From: JAEYXS01 sp943367715
GTDB taxonomy: Bacteria; Verrucomicrobiota; Verrucomicrobiia; Limisphaerales; JAEYXS01
NCBI GenBank assembly: GCA_943367715.1
Contig: CALRJY020000002.1
Span: 124,001 to 188,000 of the forward strand
DNA: 64,000 nucleotides
Reading direction: 5' to 3'
In this document: piece by piece, positions 32,877 to 41,583 of the stretch
Position numbering within the stretch: position 1 is the first letter of the stretch
Layout: every line of letters begins with the position of its first letter
The notes under the pieces: generated by a model
Told to the model about the DNA's origin: nothing
Databases searched by the model: none
The model's input: only the letters and a program-made list of their open reading frames with translations
Translations under genes and position numbers: made by a program

Positions 32877-35800
32877 TTATTGAAACGCCCCGTCCACCAT
32901 GCGGATGCGGTAGAATTTGACGTTGGCCCCCGGGCTGTTGTCCGTCACAGTCACTTCTGCATCAGTGCCATTGACCGTCGTGCCGACTTGGGTCCAGCCC
33001 GTGCCAAACGAGGCGCAGGACTCAACCACATACTGGCGGCCCAATACCGTATGGAAACGGATAGTGACACTGTTCGATTCGCTCTTGGAGGATTCCGTCA
33101 CGCGGAAGGCTGATTTGCCATCCGCCGGATTCGTTCCCGCACGATATTCTTGCGAGTTAGGAACTCCATCACCGTCCGAGTCAGCGTCCGGCAAGGTCGT
33201 CAGGTCGAAAATCCGGCCGAAGAAACGATAGCGCCAGCTGTCCGGAATCCCATCGCCGACCGTCGAGATGCTCGACATGTTGATCGGAGAGACAATGCCA
33301 TCACGCGTCGTCGTCTCAAAGGCATATCCTGGAGAAGGCGAATAGTGGGCCACCTTGATGCGGTAATATTCACCAGCCACCAAAGGCCGTTTCGGCTTCA
33401 GGGACAGATTGATCAGGGTGTGCTGACCCGCGGGCAGGCCCGGCGGCTCAGAGAAACCGCTGTTACCCAACCATGCCAGCGATACCGCCGTGCTGCCTTG
33501 ACGGGCGATGAAGCTCGGATCAGGCAGGCCCAAGTAGCTCGTCGATCCCAACGTAAAGCCGACTGCTTCCGACAAATCAGGTGCGCCCCCGATAGGTTCC
33601 ACCAAGACTGAAAGCATCATGCGCTTGGCGCGCTCGGAACCGGTGACCGTTGCTCTGATCGGCACTTGGATTGTGCCGCCCGATTGGATCACGTCAGCCG
33701 CTTGAACAGCGATGATCGTTTTGGTGGCTGGCACCGATGCCAGTTCCGCTGCCCGGAAGCTGGAGAGGCCGAAATCCGGCGGAACCACGCCCACGCTGTT
33801 GCTGGCGAAAACACCACCCGGTGACCGGTGCACATAGCGGACCGTGTAGTCCAGCGTCCGGCGCAAGGTCGTGATGATGTCGTCCACCGTCAGGATTCCG
33901 TCACCCGTCGTCACCGTGTCGATGTCACCCGTGTAAGGATTGACGCCGGAACCAACATCGTAAGAATCCACCGTGTTGAAGAAGTCACTCGTCACCGGCG
34001 TCGGACGGTTAAGTCCGAACGTCGTCATGATGAAGGCTTCTTGCACATCGACCATTTCCAGCTTGCCGTTGCCGAACTCACCGGCGTTATACCAGCGGAA
34101 GCCTTCGATATCACCCACCACGTAAGTGCGGGGGTTGCCCACCATGATACGTTTCAGGGAATTGGCACTACCGGCACCCAGAGCCACCGCGTTGGTGTTC
34201 TTGGCAGCGACGATATCCACACCGATGTTCAGTTCTTCCGTGCCCGAGGCGTTATAAACCTGCACGCGGTATTCGGAACCAATCGGCGCTCCTGCCGGAA
34301 TCTGGAAACCGAATGATCCGAGCACCACGCGCCCGGCACTATGCGCTTCAAAGATGTTGAAGTGCGGCTGGGAGAAGGCGATCAAATCTTGGTTCTTGGG
34401 ATACAAGACACCAGCTCGCGGCATTTCCAACCAGGCTACATCCATCAATTTTGCCGCCAGATTGGTGATCAGCACGTTGGTATAGACTGGCACCAGATTC
34501 GTCGTGGCTTCCAAAGTCGTCGGATTGACGACTATGTTGGTCACAAATCCAAGGAAACTTGAATTGGGAATGGTCAGATAGATTTTGCCGTTGTCCGTCT
34601 CCACCGGATACTTGAGTTTCGAGACGAAACCCACCGCCGTCGGAGCCGTCGCTGGACTGCCGCCCACATTGGTCACCGCCACCGCAAAACCAAGGGAGTA
34701 GATCTGTTTCGTAGTTGGCAAAGTCAGGGTGATGGGCACTTGGAAATATTGACCAGCACTGGCCAGGTAATCGCTGGACGCCTCACCGTTGCCGAAGCCC
34801 AGTGAAATCACCACATTCGTAGCCGTGGTATCAGCGAAGATGTTGGTGACCGTGGTGTTCGTTCCAGTAGGCAAAGCCAAACTGAAACCGCTCGCCACGC
34901 GCAAAAGATCAAGCGTATGCCCGATTTCCGTCACGTAGATGTTGGTCGCTCCCGGTCCTACTACCACACCGAAAGGCTGGTTGGCATGGGCGTTCGTTCC
35001 GTCTTTCCACCCCGGATACGTCGCAAAGAAAGGATTGTCGGGCCAGTTGTTCGTCGAGACACCGTAAACCGTCTCGACACGTCCATCTGGTGTCAGAATG
35101 CGCACCCGGTGATTCATTTGATCAGCAATGATCAGCGAACCGTTCGGTGAATAGCTGATGTGGCGGGGCATGTTGAACTGTGCGCTCAACGCAGATCCAT
35201 TGGTGAAACCAGCGCCATTACCACCCGCCAGCAACGTGATCGTGGTGGGATCCAGAAGGTTTAGTTGGCGGATTGAATTATCACCTGCATCGGCGATCGC
35301 CACTTGGCCAGCAGAATACTGCGCGATACCCGTCGGGCTGGTAAAAGCTGCGGTCAGCGTGGTGACCACTCCGACAGGGGTAACTTGCTTCACCGTTCCA
35401 CCGATTTCAGTGACAATAAAATTGCCCGTGTCCGTCAACAGAAAAGACGTCGGAGACACAAGAGCAGTAGTGATGGCGGAGACAAAAGTACCATCTGAGG
35501 TGTAACGACGGATGGACCCGCCGCCGGTCGGCGAGGTCAGCACATACACATCCCCGTTGGGAGCCACGGTTACGGCCACGGGCTGGGTCAGCCCGGTAGC
35601 AAACATGTAGGTAAAGCTCGTGTTCCGGTTGCCAGGATTAGTCACCCGCAAGACGTTGCCTTGGGCATTCTCCGCGATGTACAGATTGCCCGCGCTGTCG
35701 AACGCCAAGCCCAACGGATTATCAAGCTTGATGCCTTGGGCACCACTAGATCCGCCAGAGAAGGTGATGACTGAGCTGCCGGGCGTCGTCCCCACATCCG

Positions 35801-35960
35801 TAGAACCCGGACCGCCACCCAAGGTGGTTACGTTCACCTGCCCCAGCACCGAAGTGGCCGAACATACGGCTAGCGCCGACACAATTCCAGTTGCCAGACG
35901 GCTGAAGCGTTGCTGCCTCACCCGGCCTGCCAACTTTTGCAAGCTGGTTAAGATATTCAT
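32877..35960 (-). CDS. Large exported NHL-repeat / thrombospondin-3-like surface protein
   Basis: 1027 residues with a signal peptide (ends near VLGQVN). Residues about 40-360 are NHL beta-propeller repeats: SGAQGIKLDNPLGLAFDSAG followed by NLYIAENAQGNVLRV, and ADAGDNSIRQLNLLDPTTIT. A middle beta-rich region (about 390-640) leads to a dockerin/EF-hand-like calcium segment (GNGKLEMVDVQEAFIMTTFG; GDGILTVDDIITTLRRTLDY), then a cohesin-like fold (about 780-900), and a thrombospondin type-3 repeat (DADSDGDGVPNSQEYRAGTN). It lies 38 bases after the pilQ stop and so is likely in the same mRNA. It may be a surface adhesin or pilus-linked protein; no anchor motif is seen at the C-terminus. Confidence 0.85.
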   Translation of the reverse strand: MNILTSLQKLAGRVRQQRFSRLATGIVSALAVCSATSVLGQVNVTTLGGGPGSTDVGTTPGSSVITFSGGSSGAQGIKLDNPLGLAFDSAGNLYIAENAQGNVLRVTNPGNRNTSFTYMFATGLTQPVAVTVAPNGDVYVLTSPTGGGSIRRYTSDGTFVSAITTALVSPTSFLLTDTGNFIVTEIGGTVKQVTPVGVVTTLTAAFTSPTGIAQYSAGQVAIADAGDNSIRQLNLLDPTTITLLAGGNGAGFTNGSALSAQFNMPRHISYSPNGSLIIADQMNHRVRILTPDGRVETVYGVSTNNWPDNPFFATYPGWKDGTNAHANQPFGVVVGPGATNIYVTEIGHTLDLLRVASGFSLALPTGTNTTVTNIFADTTATNVVISLGFGNGEASSDYLASAGQYFQVPITLTLPTTKQIYSLGFAVAVTNVGGSPATAPTAVGFVSKLKYPVETDNGKIYLTIPNSSFLGFVTNIVVNPTTLEATTNLVPVYTNVLITNLAAKLMDVAWLEMPRAGVLYPKNQDLIAFSQPHFNIFEAHSAGRVVLGSFGFQIPAGAPIGSEYRVQVYNASGTEELNIGVDIVAAKNTNAVALGAGSANSLKRIMVGNPRTYVVGDIEGFRWYNAGEFGNGKLEMVDVQEAFIMTTFGLNRPTPVTSDFFNTVDSYDVGSGVNPYTGDIDTVTTGDGILTVDDIITTLRRTLDYTVRYVHRSPGGVFASNSVGVVPPDFGLSSFRAAELASVPATKTIIAVQAADVIQSGGTIQVPIRATVTGSERAKRMMLSVLVEPIGGAPDLSEAVGFTLGSTSYLGLPDPSFIARQGSTAVSLAWLGNSGFSEPPGLPAGQHTLINLSLKPKRPLVAGEYYRIKVAHYSPSPGYAFETTTRDGIVSPINMSSISTVGDGIPDSWRYRFFGRIFDLTTLPDADSDGDGVPNSQEYRAGTNPADGKSAFRVTESSKSESNSVTIRFHTVLGRQYVVESCASFGTGWTQVGTTVNGTDAEVTVTDNSPGANVKFYRIRMVDGAFQ

Positions 35961-35998
35961 TTTTTCAACGACTTGAAGTTAGCAATATTGACGCCAAC

Positions 35999-37594
35999 TT
36001 ATTTCGTGGACTTCTTGTCCTTCTTCCAGTCATGGGGCTTGCCGGAGTCCCATGCGGACCAGTCTTCGTCACCCGGTGCCACGTGCGTCTTCGGCACATT
36101 CTGGTCCTGCACATTGTTGCGCAAGTAATCCGTCGGCGTGTAGTGGTAATCGTACTCTTGGACAATCGTCGGCGTCACGAAGATGATCAGGTTCACCTTG
36201 ATGCGGGACTTGGAGTCCCGGCGGAACAGGCGGCTGAACACCGGCGCATCACCCAAAACCGGGATCTTGGCATATTGCTTGGTCGTGTTGTCGCTCACCA
36301 GACCGCCCATCACCAGCGTGTTGCCGCTGGGGATCAGCACGTGCGTTTCCATCTTGCGCAGCGCATAGATGTTCGCCTCAAAGGTCGCATCATTGATCGT
36401 CTGGACGTCCTTGCCGTCGATGTTCGAGACTTCCGGCACCACATGCAGGAAGACATTACTGTCCGCCGTGATGCGAGGCGTCACTTGCAGGATGGTACCC
36501 ACGTTCGTGTAGGTCACTTCCGCGGCGGCCGGCGTATTGGCCGAACCGGGCGTCACTTCGAAGATCGGGAAGGCGCGCGTCACAGAGAGTGTGGCGAGCT
36601 GGTTGTCCATCGTCACCGTGCGCGGCGTGGCCACCACTTCGCTGTCCGTGTCTTCATTGAAGAACGAGAGCACACCGGAGACGCCGTCGGCATTCAGGAA
36701 ACCGATGCCCGGGAACACGCCATTCTTCGTGTTAGCCGTAAAACCACCACCACCCACCGTCGTGTTCAACGACGTCGTGGAAGAAGAAGCTGCCGAACTG
36801 ACGGACACGATCTGGCCACCGGAAGGCAGCGGAGTCGTCGTCGTCGTGGTCGCACCCGGGATGGACGTCGTCGTCGTGCCCGAGGTTATGCCGTTGCCGA
36901 AAGCGAAGTTCTGGGCGCGGAGCGTACCACCCCAGTCGATACCCTTGACCGTGCTTGGGTTACGGGCCGTTTCCACGATGCGGGCCTCGATCAAGACCTG
37001 TTTCGTAGGCGTATCCAGCTCCAGGATGATCTTCTCGACATTCTTCATGTCGCGTTCCACCGCGTTCACCAGCACCTTGCTGGAGCGGGTGTCAGCCAGC
37101 ACTTTCGCGCGGGTGTCGCTGAAGGTCGATTGGATGGCCGGCACGATGTTCGTGGGGCTCGTATAGCGGAGCTGGAAGATCTGGCTGGTCAACGGTTCCA
37201 AAGCCTTGGGATCTTTCGGCGCCACGCGACCGATCTTCGTCTTCTCGTTCGGGATGAATTGCAGGCTGTGGTTGTCCAGCACGGCTTCGAAGGCGTCGAG
37301 CGCCGTCACGTTCTCGAAGCGGATGGAAATCGTGGCGGGCGGCAACGGAGCGCCGTTCGGCCCCAGTTGCACCGCACCGACGCGCGGGTCGAACTGGAAA
37401 TTGATGCCGGCCTGGCGCGCCAGCGTGGTGATGACGTCCGTCAGCGGCGTGTCATCAAAGGTGATCAATGGCACCACCTCACCGCGGGAGGGCTGTGCCT
37501 CTGCCGTGTTGGCGGTGGTGGTGTTCTGGGCAGACACCCCCGTACAGATGGCGATCAGCCCCGCCGTTAGAATCGTCAACGCTTTGATTTTCAT
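35999..37594 (-). CDS. pilQ: Type IV pilus secretin PilQ
   Basis: 531 residues with signal peptide. An N-terminal STN-like domain (TFDDTPLTDVITTLARQAGI with NFQFDPR) precedes an N1-type domain (VFQLRYTSPTNIVPAIQSTF; EARIVETA). Residues about 325-510 are the secretin barrel domain: SEVVATPRTVTMDNQLATLS, the conserved VGTILQVTPRITADSNVFLH and TLVMGGLVSDNTTKQYAKIP, ending VNLIIFVTPTIVQEYD. A Thr/Ser-rich stretch (about 235-285, GTTTTSIPGATTTTTTPLPS) is typical of secretin loops. It forms the outer-membrane gate for the pilus. It is shorter than proteobacterial PilQ and has no AMIN domain. Confidence 0.93.
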   Translation of the reverse strand: MKIKALTILTAGLIAICTGVSAQNTTTANTAEAQPSRGEVVPLITFDDTPLTDVITTLARQAGINFQFDPRVGAVQLGPNGAPLPPATISIRFENVTALDAFEAVLDNHSLQFIPNEKTKIGRVAPKDPKALEPLTSQIFQLRYTSPTNIVPAIQSTFSDTRAKVLADTRSSKVLVNAVERDMKNVEKIILELDTPTKQVLIEARIVETARNPSTVKGIDWGGTLRAQNFAFGNGITSGTTTTSIPGATTTTTTPLPSGGQIVSVSSAASSSTTSLNTTVGGGGFTANTKNGVFPGIGFLNADGVSGVLSFFNEDTDSEVVATPRTVTMDNQLATLSVTRAFPIFEVTPGSANTPAAAEVTYTNVGTILQVTPRITADSNVFLHVVPEVSNIDGKDVQTINDATFEANIYALRKMETHVLIPSGNTLVMGGLVSDNTTKQYAKIPVLGDAPVFSRLFRRDSKSRIKVNLIIFVTPTIVQEYDYHYTPTDYLRNNVQDQNVPKTHVAPGDEDWSAWDSGKPHDWKKDKKSTK

Positions 37595-37643
37595 TGCCTG
37601 CTAGTTTTTAGAAAAATTGCTGGATTAGTACACCCTGCCGTCA

Positions 37644-38183
37644 TCATGGAGCCTGAATCTTCAATTCCTGCTCCGCTTTATCCGCTTTGTCCCCTTCTAC
37701 CTGAATCACCACACCAGTATCAGTATAACGGAGAATCTTGAACCGGGCCGGGCCATCTGGGGTGACCGCAGCTTTGCTTTCGCCCAGCATCACAATGTAA
37801 TTCTTCACCCCCGAAGAAATCGTTACCACGCGATTGTTGCCGGATCCCACATACCCCTTCAGATCGAAGTGCTGGATGTAATTCTTTTTAACCGGCGGCG
37901 GAGGCGTCACAATGACACCGGGTCCCGCATTGGTGGCAACATTTGTCACTATCGGCTTCGGGTCCCAACGCTCAGACTTAGGAAAAAACGGATCCTTACC
38001 CTTCTTCGGGTCAGTCGCAAAAACGGATTTTGGCGCCACGACCTCTTTCGGCGCAGCCGCTGCCGCTTTCGCATCAGCAGGTTTCGCCGGATCAGCCGCC
38101 GCCGCTTGCGTGCGGACGGGCACGAGGGCAACCGTCAAGGCAATGGCCAGCAACCAACCAGCTTGTGAATGCACTTTTTTCAT
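37644..38183 (-). CDS. pilP: PilP-like type IV pilus lipoprotein-type assembly protein
   Basis: 179 residues from ATG 38183 (MKKVHSQAGWLLAIALTVAL), with GAAGGA upstream and four bases after the PilO stop; the longer frame is rejected because it covers the pilO 3' end. Signal peptide, then an Ala/Lys/Pro linker (DPKKGKDPFFPKSERWDPKP) and a small beta domain (NYIQHFDLKGYVGSGNNRVV; AVTPDGPARFKILRYTDTGV). The call rests mainly on its place between pilO and pilQ and on the PilP/GspC-like 'DPFFP' and beta-strand pattern. It would link the inner-membrane PilN-PilO to the secretin. It lacks a lipobox Cys. Confidence 0.78.
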   Translation of the reverse strand: MKKVHSQAGWLLAIALTVALVPVRTQAAAADPAKPADAKAAAAAPKEVVAPKSVFATDPKKGKDPFFPKSERWDPKPIVTNVATNAGPGVIVTPPPPVKKNYIQHFDLKGYVGSGNNRVVTISSGVKNYIVMLGESKAAVTPDGPARFKILRYTDTGVVIQVEGDKADKAEQELKIQAP

Positions 38184-38187
38184 TTGC

Positions 38188-38775
38188 CTATTTTTCCTTC
38201 GGTTTGACTGGCACCACCAGTTCAAATCTGAACGCCAACTTCTCCGCTTCTGGTCCTGTCGTGATGCCACCTTCGGGTGTCAGCAACAGATTTTGCACCC
38301 GTGTGAACGGAAACGCATTTTCGAGTTCAGCAAGAAACTTGCCGAAGTCATGATAATATGCAGTTACTTTCACCGTGTATCTCACCGCATCGTACGGAAA
38401 GTCGCCATACATACCGATACCCACCCGTTCTTCGCGGCCGATATCCTGGATATCCACACGATGACCGTTCTTGCTCTTGAAGTCGTTCATCGTCAAGATC
38501 ACCCAAGAATAAAGGTCGCCGGAGGCCATACCCTTTTCCATCCCGTCCAAACGTCCCTTGATCTCATCCAACTCCGCCTGGATTTTCGGAGAATCCTTCT
38601 TCAGCTGCTCCGCCTTGTCCACGGCCTGCTGAATCGTGTCAATCTCCGCCAGCTTCCCGTCGCGCGACTTGTTCTGCGACCGGATGACTAAAAAGTAGAG
38701 CAGGCCCAGCACCACCACCGTACCAAAGGCCACGGCGATGAGCTGATGCTGTTTATCTTTGGAAAGCTTGTTCAT
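38188..38775 (-). CDS. pilO: PilO-like type IV pilus assembly protein
   Basis: 195 residues from ATG 38775, one base after the PilN stop; the frame to 38787 is longer but lies inside pilN. One transmembrane helix (QLIAVAFGTVVVLGLLYFLV), then a coiled coil (QQAVDKAEQLKKDSPKIQAE with LDEIKGRLDG), then a ferredoxin-like domain (VRYTVKVTAYYHDFGKFLAE with LENAFPFTRVQNLLLTPEGG). This is the usual PilO/GspM build. It partners with PilN in the inner-membrane alignment complex. Confidence 0.85.
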   Translation of the reverse strand: MNKLSKDKQHQLIAVAFGTVVVLGLLYFLVIRSQNKSRDGKLAEIDTIQQAVDKAEQLKKDSPKIQAELDEIKGRLDGMEKGMASGDLYSWVILTMNDFKSKNGHRVDIQDIGREERVGIGMYGDFPYDAVRYTVKVTAYYHDFGKFLAELENAFPFTRVQNLLLTPEGGITTGPEAEKLAFRFELVVPVKPKEK

Positions 38776-38776
38776 G

Positions 38777-39433
38777 TTAGCGCACAACCTCCGTGAAGCC
38801 GCACTCCAGGGAGAAAGTCAGATATTTCTTCCCCTGCTCATTCTCACGGGCCTGGTTCAAGGTTTTGAGCGAGACCGTTCCATTGGTCCCCAGATGATCT
38901 TTCAAGGCTACCGCGAGCGTCTCACGCAGGCGGTTGTAGCTGTCCAGCTTTTCACTATTATCCTGCGCCTCGATCGTCATCGTGATGATCTGCTTGGAGA
39001 CAGCCGGCTTGGGCTTCAGCGTAGAACCGCGCGGCGGCACAAAGGCGGGCGTCACCTGATAGATCTGGTCTGCCTTGATCCGCAAGACCTGCACTTCATC
39101 CAGCGTAGAGCGCTGCAAGGTATCAAATACCGGTGCCCAGAGCGGACGGGCGACCGACATCTTCTTGAGCATGTCTATCTTGTACTGGTTGTCCCGGATC
39201 TTCTTCTGGTTGCCTTCCGCGTCCTCCTTCGCCTTTTTAAGGCCATCAACGGCGGCATTCACGTCAGCGAACTTCTGGTTCACCCCCCGGAGGCTGATCC
39301 AGTTCACTCCCACCCAAATTAGCATAAGCACCATCAAGGCCACCGCCACGATGATCGCACGCTTGACAGGATCTTTCCTGCGTAACTCTTCCGTGGCCTG
39401 CTCCTCGGCCAGCAAATTGATTTTGATTGGCAT
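38777..39433 (-). CDS. pilN: PilN-like type IV pilus assembly protein
   Basis: 218 residues. It opens with the PilM-binding motif PIKINLLAEEQ (family 'INLLP/E'), then a transmembrane helix (KRAIIVAVALMVLMLIWVGV), a coiled coil (VDGLKKAKEDAEGNQKKIRD) and a C-terminal domain beginning RPLWAPVFDTLQRSTLDEVQ. The gene is eight bases downstream of pilM and one base before pilO, a tight operon. Confidence 0.88.
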   Translation of the reverse strand: MPIKINLLAEEQATEELRRKDPVKRAIIVAVALMVLMLIWVGVNWISLRGVNQKFADVNAAVDGLKKAKEDAEGNQKKIRDNQYKIDMLKKMSVARPLWAPVFDTLQRSTLDEVQVLRIKADQIYQVTPAFVPPRGSTLKPKPAVSKQIITMTIEAQDNSEKLDSYNRLRETLAVALKDHLGTNGTVSLKTLNQARENEQGKKYLTFSLECGFTEVVR

Positions 39434-39440
39434 ACTCTAT

Positions 39441-40511
39441 CTAGAATGCAGCCATGGCTCCACCGATCGCGACTACCAACTGCGGTGCGACCTGCTCCAG
39501 TTCACCCAATTGCGCCGGCGGCAACGCTGGCGACATGAAAGCCGTCGGATTCCAAGCCTTGCACGGAACCATCAGCTCTGATTGCAGCGCACTGATGATG
39601 TATTCCGACCGCGCAGAACCACCCGAGAAAAACACCTGGCTCACGGTCTTATCCTGCTGATGCTCAAAGAAATCAATCGAAGCACGCAGCTCACGCCCCA
39701 GCGGCGTCAGCAACGGTTGGATGGTGGATTCCACTTCTTGCGGCATCCCCACTTTGATCCCCTCAGCTTCCGCATTGCTAATACCCAAAGATTCCGCGAT
39801 ACCCGTCGTCAACTTGGCGGCACCAAAGCCAACCACACGCGTCAGCATCAATTCACCCATCATCAAGATGCTGATCGCCGAGTTCTTGTAACCAAAATCC
39901 ACCAGCGCCACCACTTCCTTCGAGTAAACATCCGGCATCGCCATCTCGAAAGCATTTGCCGGACCAATCAAACCGGAGGTGATCACATCCGCCACCAGAC
40001 CTGCGTTTTTGGCCGCCAATTTGATATCTTCCGTCAATTGCCGCTTGCCCCCGCCCACCAGTGCCTTGCACTTGGCCTGTGTCTTGATCCCGCCATCCGC
40101 TGTCTTTAAAGCGTCCAGATTGATCGGATGCAGATGACAGTCGAAAAGGTAATCAGGAAAATCTTGCTGCAGGAAATTCTTGGGATTCATCCGCAGCATC
40201 AGCCGCAAGTCATTCATCCCTACCATCGGCAGCTCGGCCGTTCGGAGAATGCTGTCACTCACCCCCAGCACCACTACAATGTGCTTGGTCCGCGCCCCCA
40301 GTTGCTGCATCACCGTTTTAAGGTGCTCAGACAGGATGTCGGGTGAGATTCCGCGGTCGTAGACCGGAGCGTCAACCATGGCGAATCCCGTGATTGAAAA
40401 GGCTTCGCCCTTGCGTTGAATAGCAGCAGCCTTGGTTACTCGCGTCCCCAAATCAACCACCACCGCTTGGTCCCGCCGCTTGCCAGAGTTACTTAGAAAT
40501 GGTAGCGCCAT
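39441..40511 (-). CDS. pilM: Type IV pilus assembly ATPase-fold protein PilM
   Basis: 356 residues with the actin/FtsA-like PilM fold: AVVVDLGTRVTKAAAIQRKG at phosphate-1 motif, GVSDSILRTAELPMVGMNDL, ALVDFGYKNSAISILMMGEL at phosphate-2, and VSQVFFSGGSARSEYIISAL near the adenosine motif. It recruits PilN on the cytoplasmic side. It is the first gene of pilM-N-O-P-Q plus the surface protein, divergent from the VWA/PP2C/kinase operon across a 222-base gap. The pilB, pilC, pilT and pilA genes are not in the window. Confidence 0.92.
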   Translation of the reverse strand: MALPFLSNSGKRRDQAVVVDLGTRVTKAAAIQRKGEAFSITGFAMVDAPVYDRGISPDILSEHLKTVMQQLGARTKHIVVVLGVSDSILRTAELPMVGMNDLRLMLRMNPKNFLQQDFPDYLFDCHLHPINLDALKTADGGIKTQAKCKALVGGGKRQLTEDIKLAAKNAGLVADVITSGLIGPANAFEMAMPDVYSKEVVALVDFGYKNSAISILMMGELMLTRVVGFGAAKLTTGIAESLGISNAEAEGIKVGMPQEVESTIQPLLTPLGRELRASIDFFEHQQDKTVSQVFFSGGSARSEYIISALQSELMVPCKAWNPTAFMSPALPPAQLGELEQVAPQLVVAIGGAMAAF

Positions 40512-40670
40512 GACGAGCGTTTTGTAACGGGTCGCATTTTGAAATGCAAGTCACAATCTGCTGAATCCAAAAAAGATACCTTACCACACATAACCCCCCG
40601 GTCCATTCTTAGTTCAGAAATAACATTGATTTACCACGAAACACTTAGTAAGAAATCGCGTGTGCGGTGC

Positions 40671-40714
40671 CAGCACTCCATTTAGCACCCGGAGTCAGCA
40701 CCCCTTCCCGGGTG
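40671..40714 (+). promoter_or_regulatory. Triple AGCAC direct repeat and hairpin upstream of the VWA gene
   Basis: AGCAC occurs at 40672, 40684 and 40697, spaced 12 and 13 bases. CACCCGG (40686-40692) pairs with CCGGGTG (40708-40714). The set lies 20 bases before the VWA start and could be an operator or leader structure, or repeat debris. Confidence 0.35.
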
Positions 40715-40733
40715 TATCAGAAACGAGTTTTAT

Positions 40734-41570
40734 ATGGCTTACACAGCGGAGATCAGCCGAACAAACCCTAGTGCGTTTGTCTTTCTTGTTGACCAGTCGG
40801 GCTCAATGGTGGAGCCCATCGCGGGCAGCGATGGCAAACGCAAATGCGACAGCGTGGCGGACGCCATCAACCGCCTGCTGCACAACCTCATCATCAAATG
40901 CGCCCGTGGCGAGGGCATCCGCAACTTCTACGAAGTCTGCGTGATCGGCTACGGCTCCCACGTGGGCCCCGCCTTCAGCGGACCGCTCGCCGGTCGCGAC
41001 ATTGTCCCCCTCAGCGAGGTGGCCAATTCGCCCGCCCGGGTGGAAGAGCGGGTCAAACAGATCGATGATGGAGCTGGCGGCGTCATCACCCAAAAGGTGA
41101 AGTTCCCCGTCTGGTTCGAGCCCCAGGCCAAAGGCACCACTCCAATGGGGGCCGCTTTGGACCTGGCCCACCACATCCTTTCGAGCTGGGTATCCAACCA
41201 CCAATACTCCTATCCGCCCATCGTCATCAATATTTCTGACGGTGAAGCCACGGATTTCGGTCCCGTCCCTCAAGCTGAGGCCCTGACCAGTCTGGCCACG
41301 GTGGATGGTAACGTGATGTTGCTGAACTGCCATATCTCCAGCCAGCCCGTCCAGCCCATCATTTTCCCCGAGACCGACAACGACCTGCCCGATGAATTCG
41401 CCCGGACCCTCTTCCAGGTGTCCAGCGTGCTCCCGGCCAGCATGCGCAATCTGGCCCGCAACGAGAGCATCATGTTGGGTGAGAACGCACGCGGCTTCGC
41501 GTTCAACGCTGACTTGGTGGAATTGATCCGGTTCCTGGACATCGGCACGCGCGCCAGCAACCTGCGTTAA
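40734..41570 (+). CDS. VWA-domain protein of the TerY/YegL type (triad gene 1)
   Basis: 278 residues with no signal peptide, so cytoplasmic. The von Willebrand A fold starts at NPSAFVFLVDQSGSMVEPIA; the MIDAS DxSxS is D20-S22-S24, the Thr ligand lies in TPMGAALDLA, and the Asp ligand in INISDGEATDFG. It resembles TerY/YegL-type VWA proteins encoded beside PP2C phosphatases and kinases. The C-terminal part (SVLPASMRNLARNESIMLGE) is helical. The gene is followed after 13 bases by the PP2C gene. In this triad the VWA protein is thought to be the adaptor or substrate. Confidence 0.88.
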   Translation: MAYTAEISRTNPSAFVFLVDQSGSMVEPIAGSDGKRKCDSVADAINRLLHNLIIKCARGEGIRNFYEVCVIGYGSHVGPAFSGPLAGRDIVPLSEVANSPARVEERVKQIDDGAGGVITQKVKFPVWFEPQAKGTTPMGAALDLAHHILSSWVSNHQYSYPPIVINISDGEATDFGPVPQAEALTSLATVDGNVMLLNCHISSQPVQPIIFPETDNDLPDEFARTLFQVSSVLPASMRNLARNESIMLGENARGFAFNADLVELIRFLDIGTRASNLR

Positions 41571-41583
41571 TCAAAAAAAGCCC

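Noticed and set aside
36032..37570. 512-aa plus-strand ORF over the pilQ gene
   Set aside because: Antisense shadow: Arg/His-rich low-quality protein, while the minus strand encodes a clear secretin.
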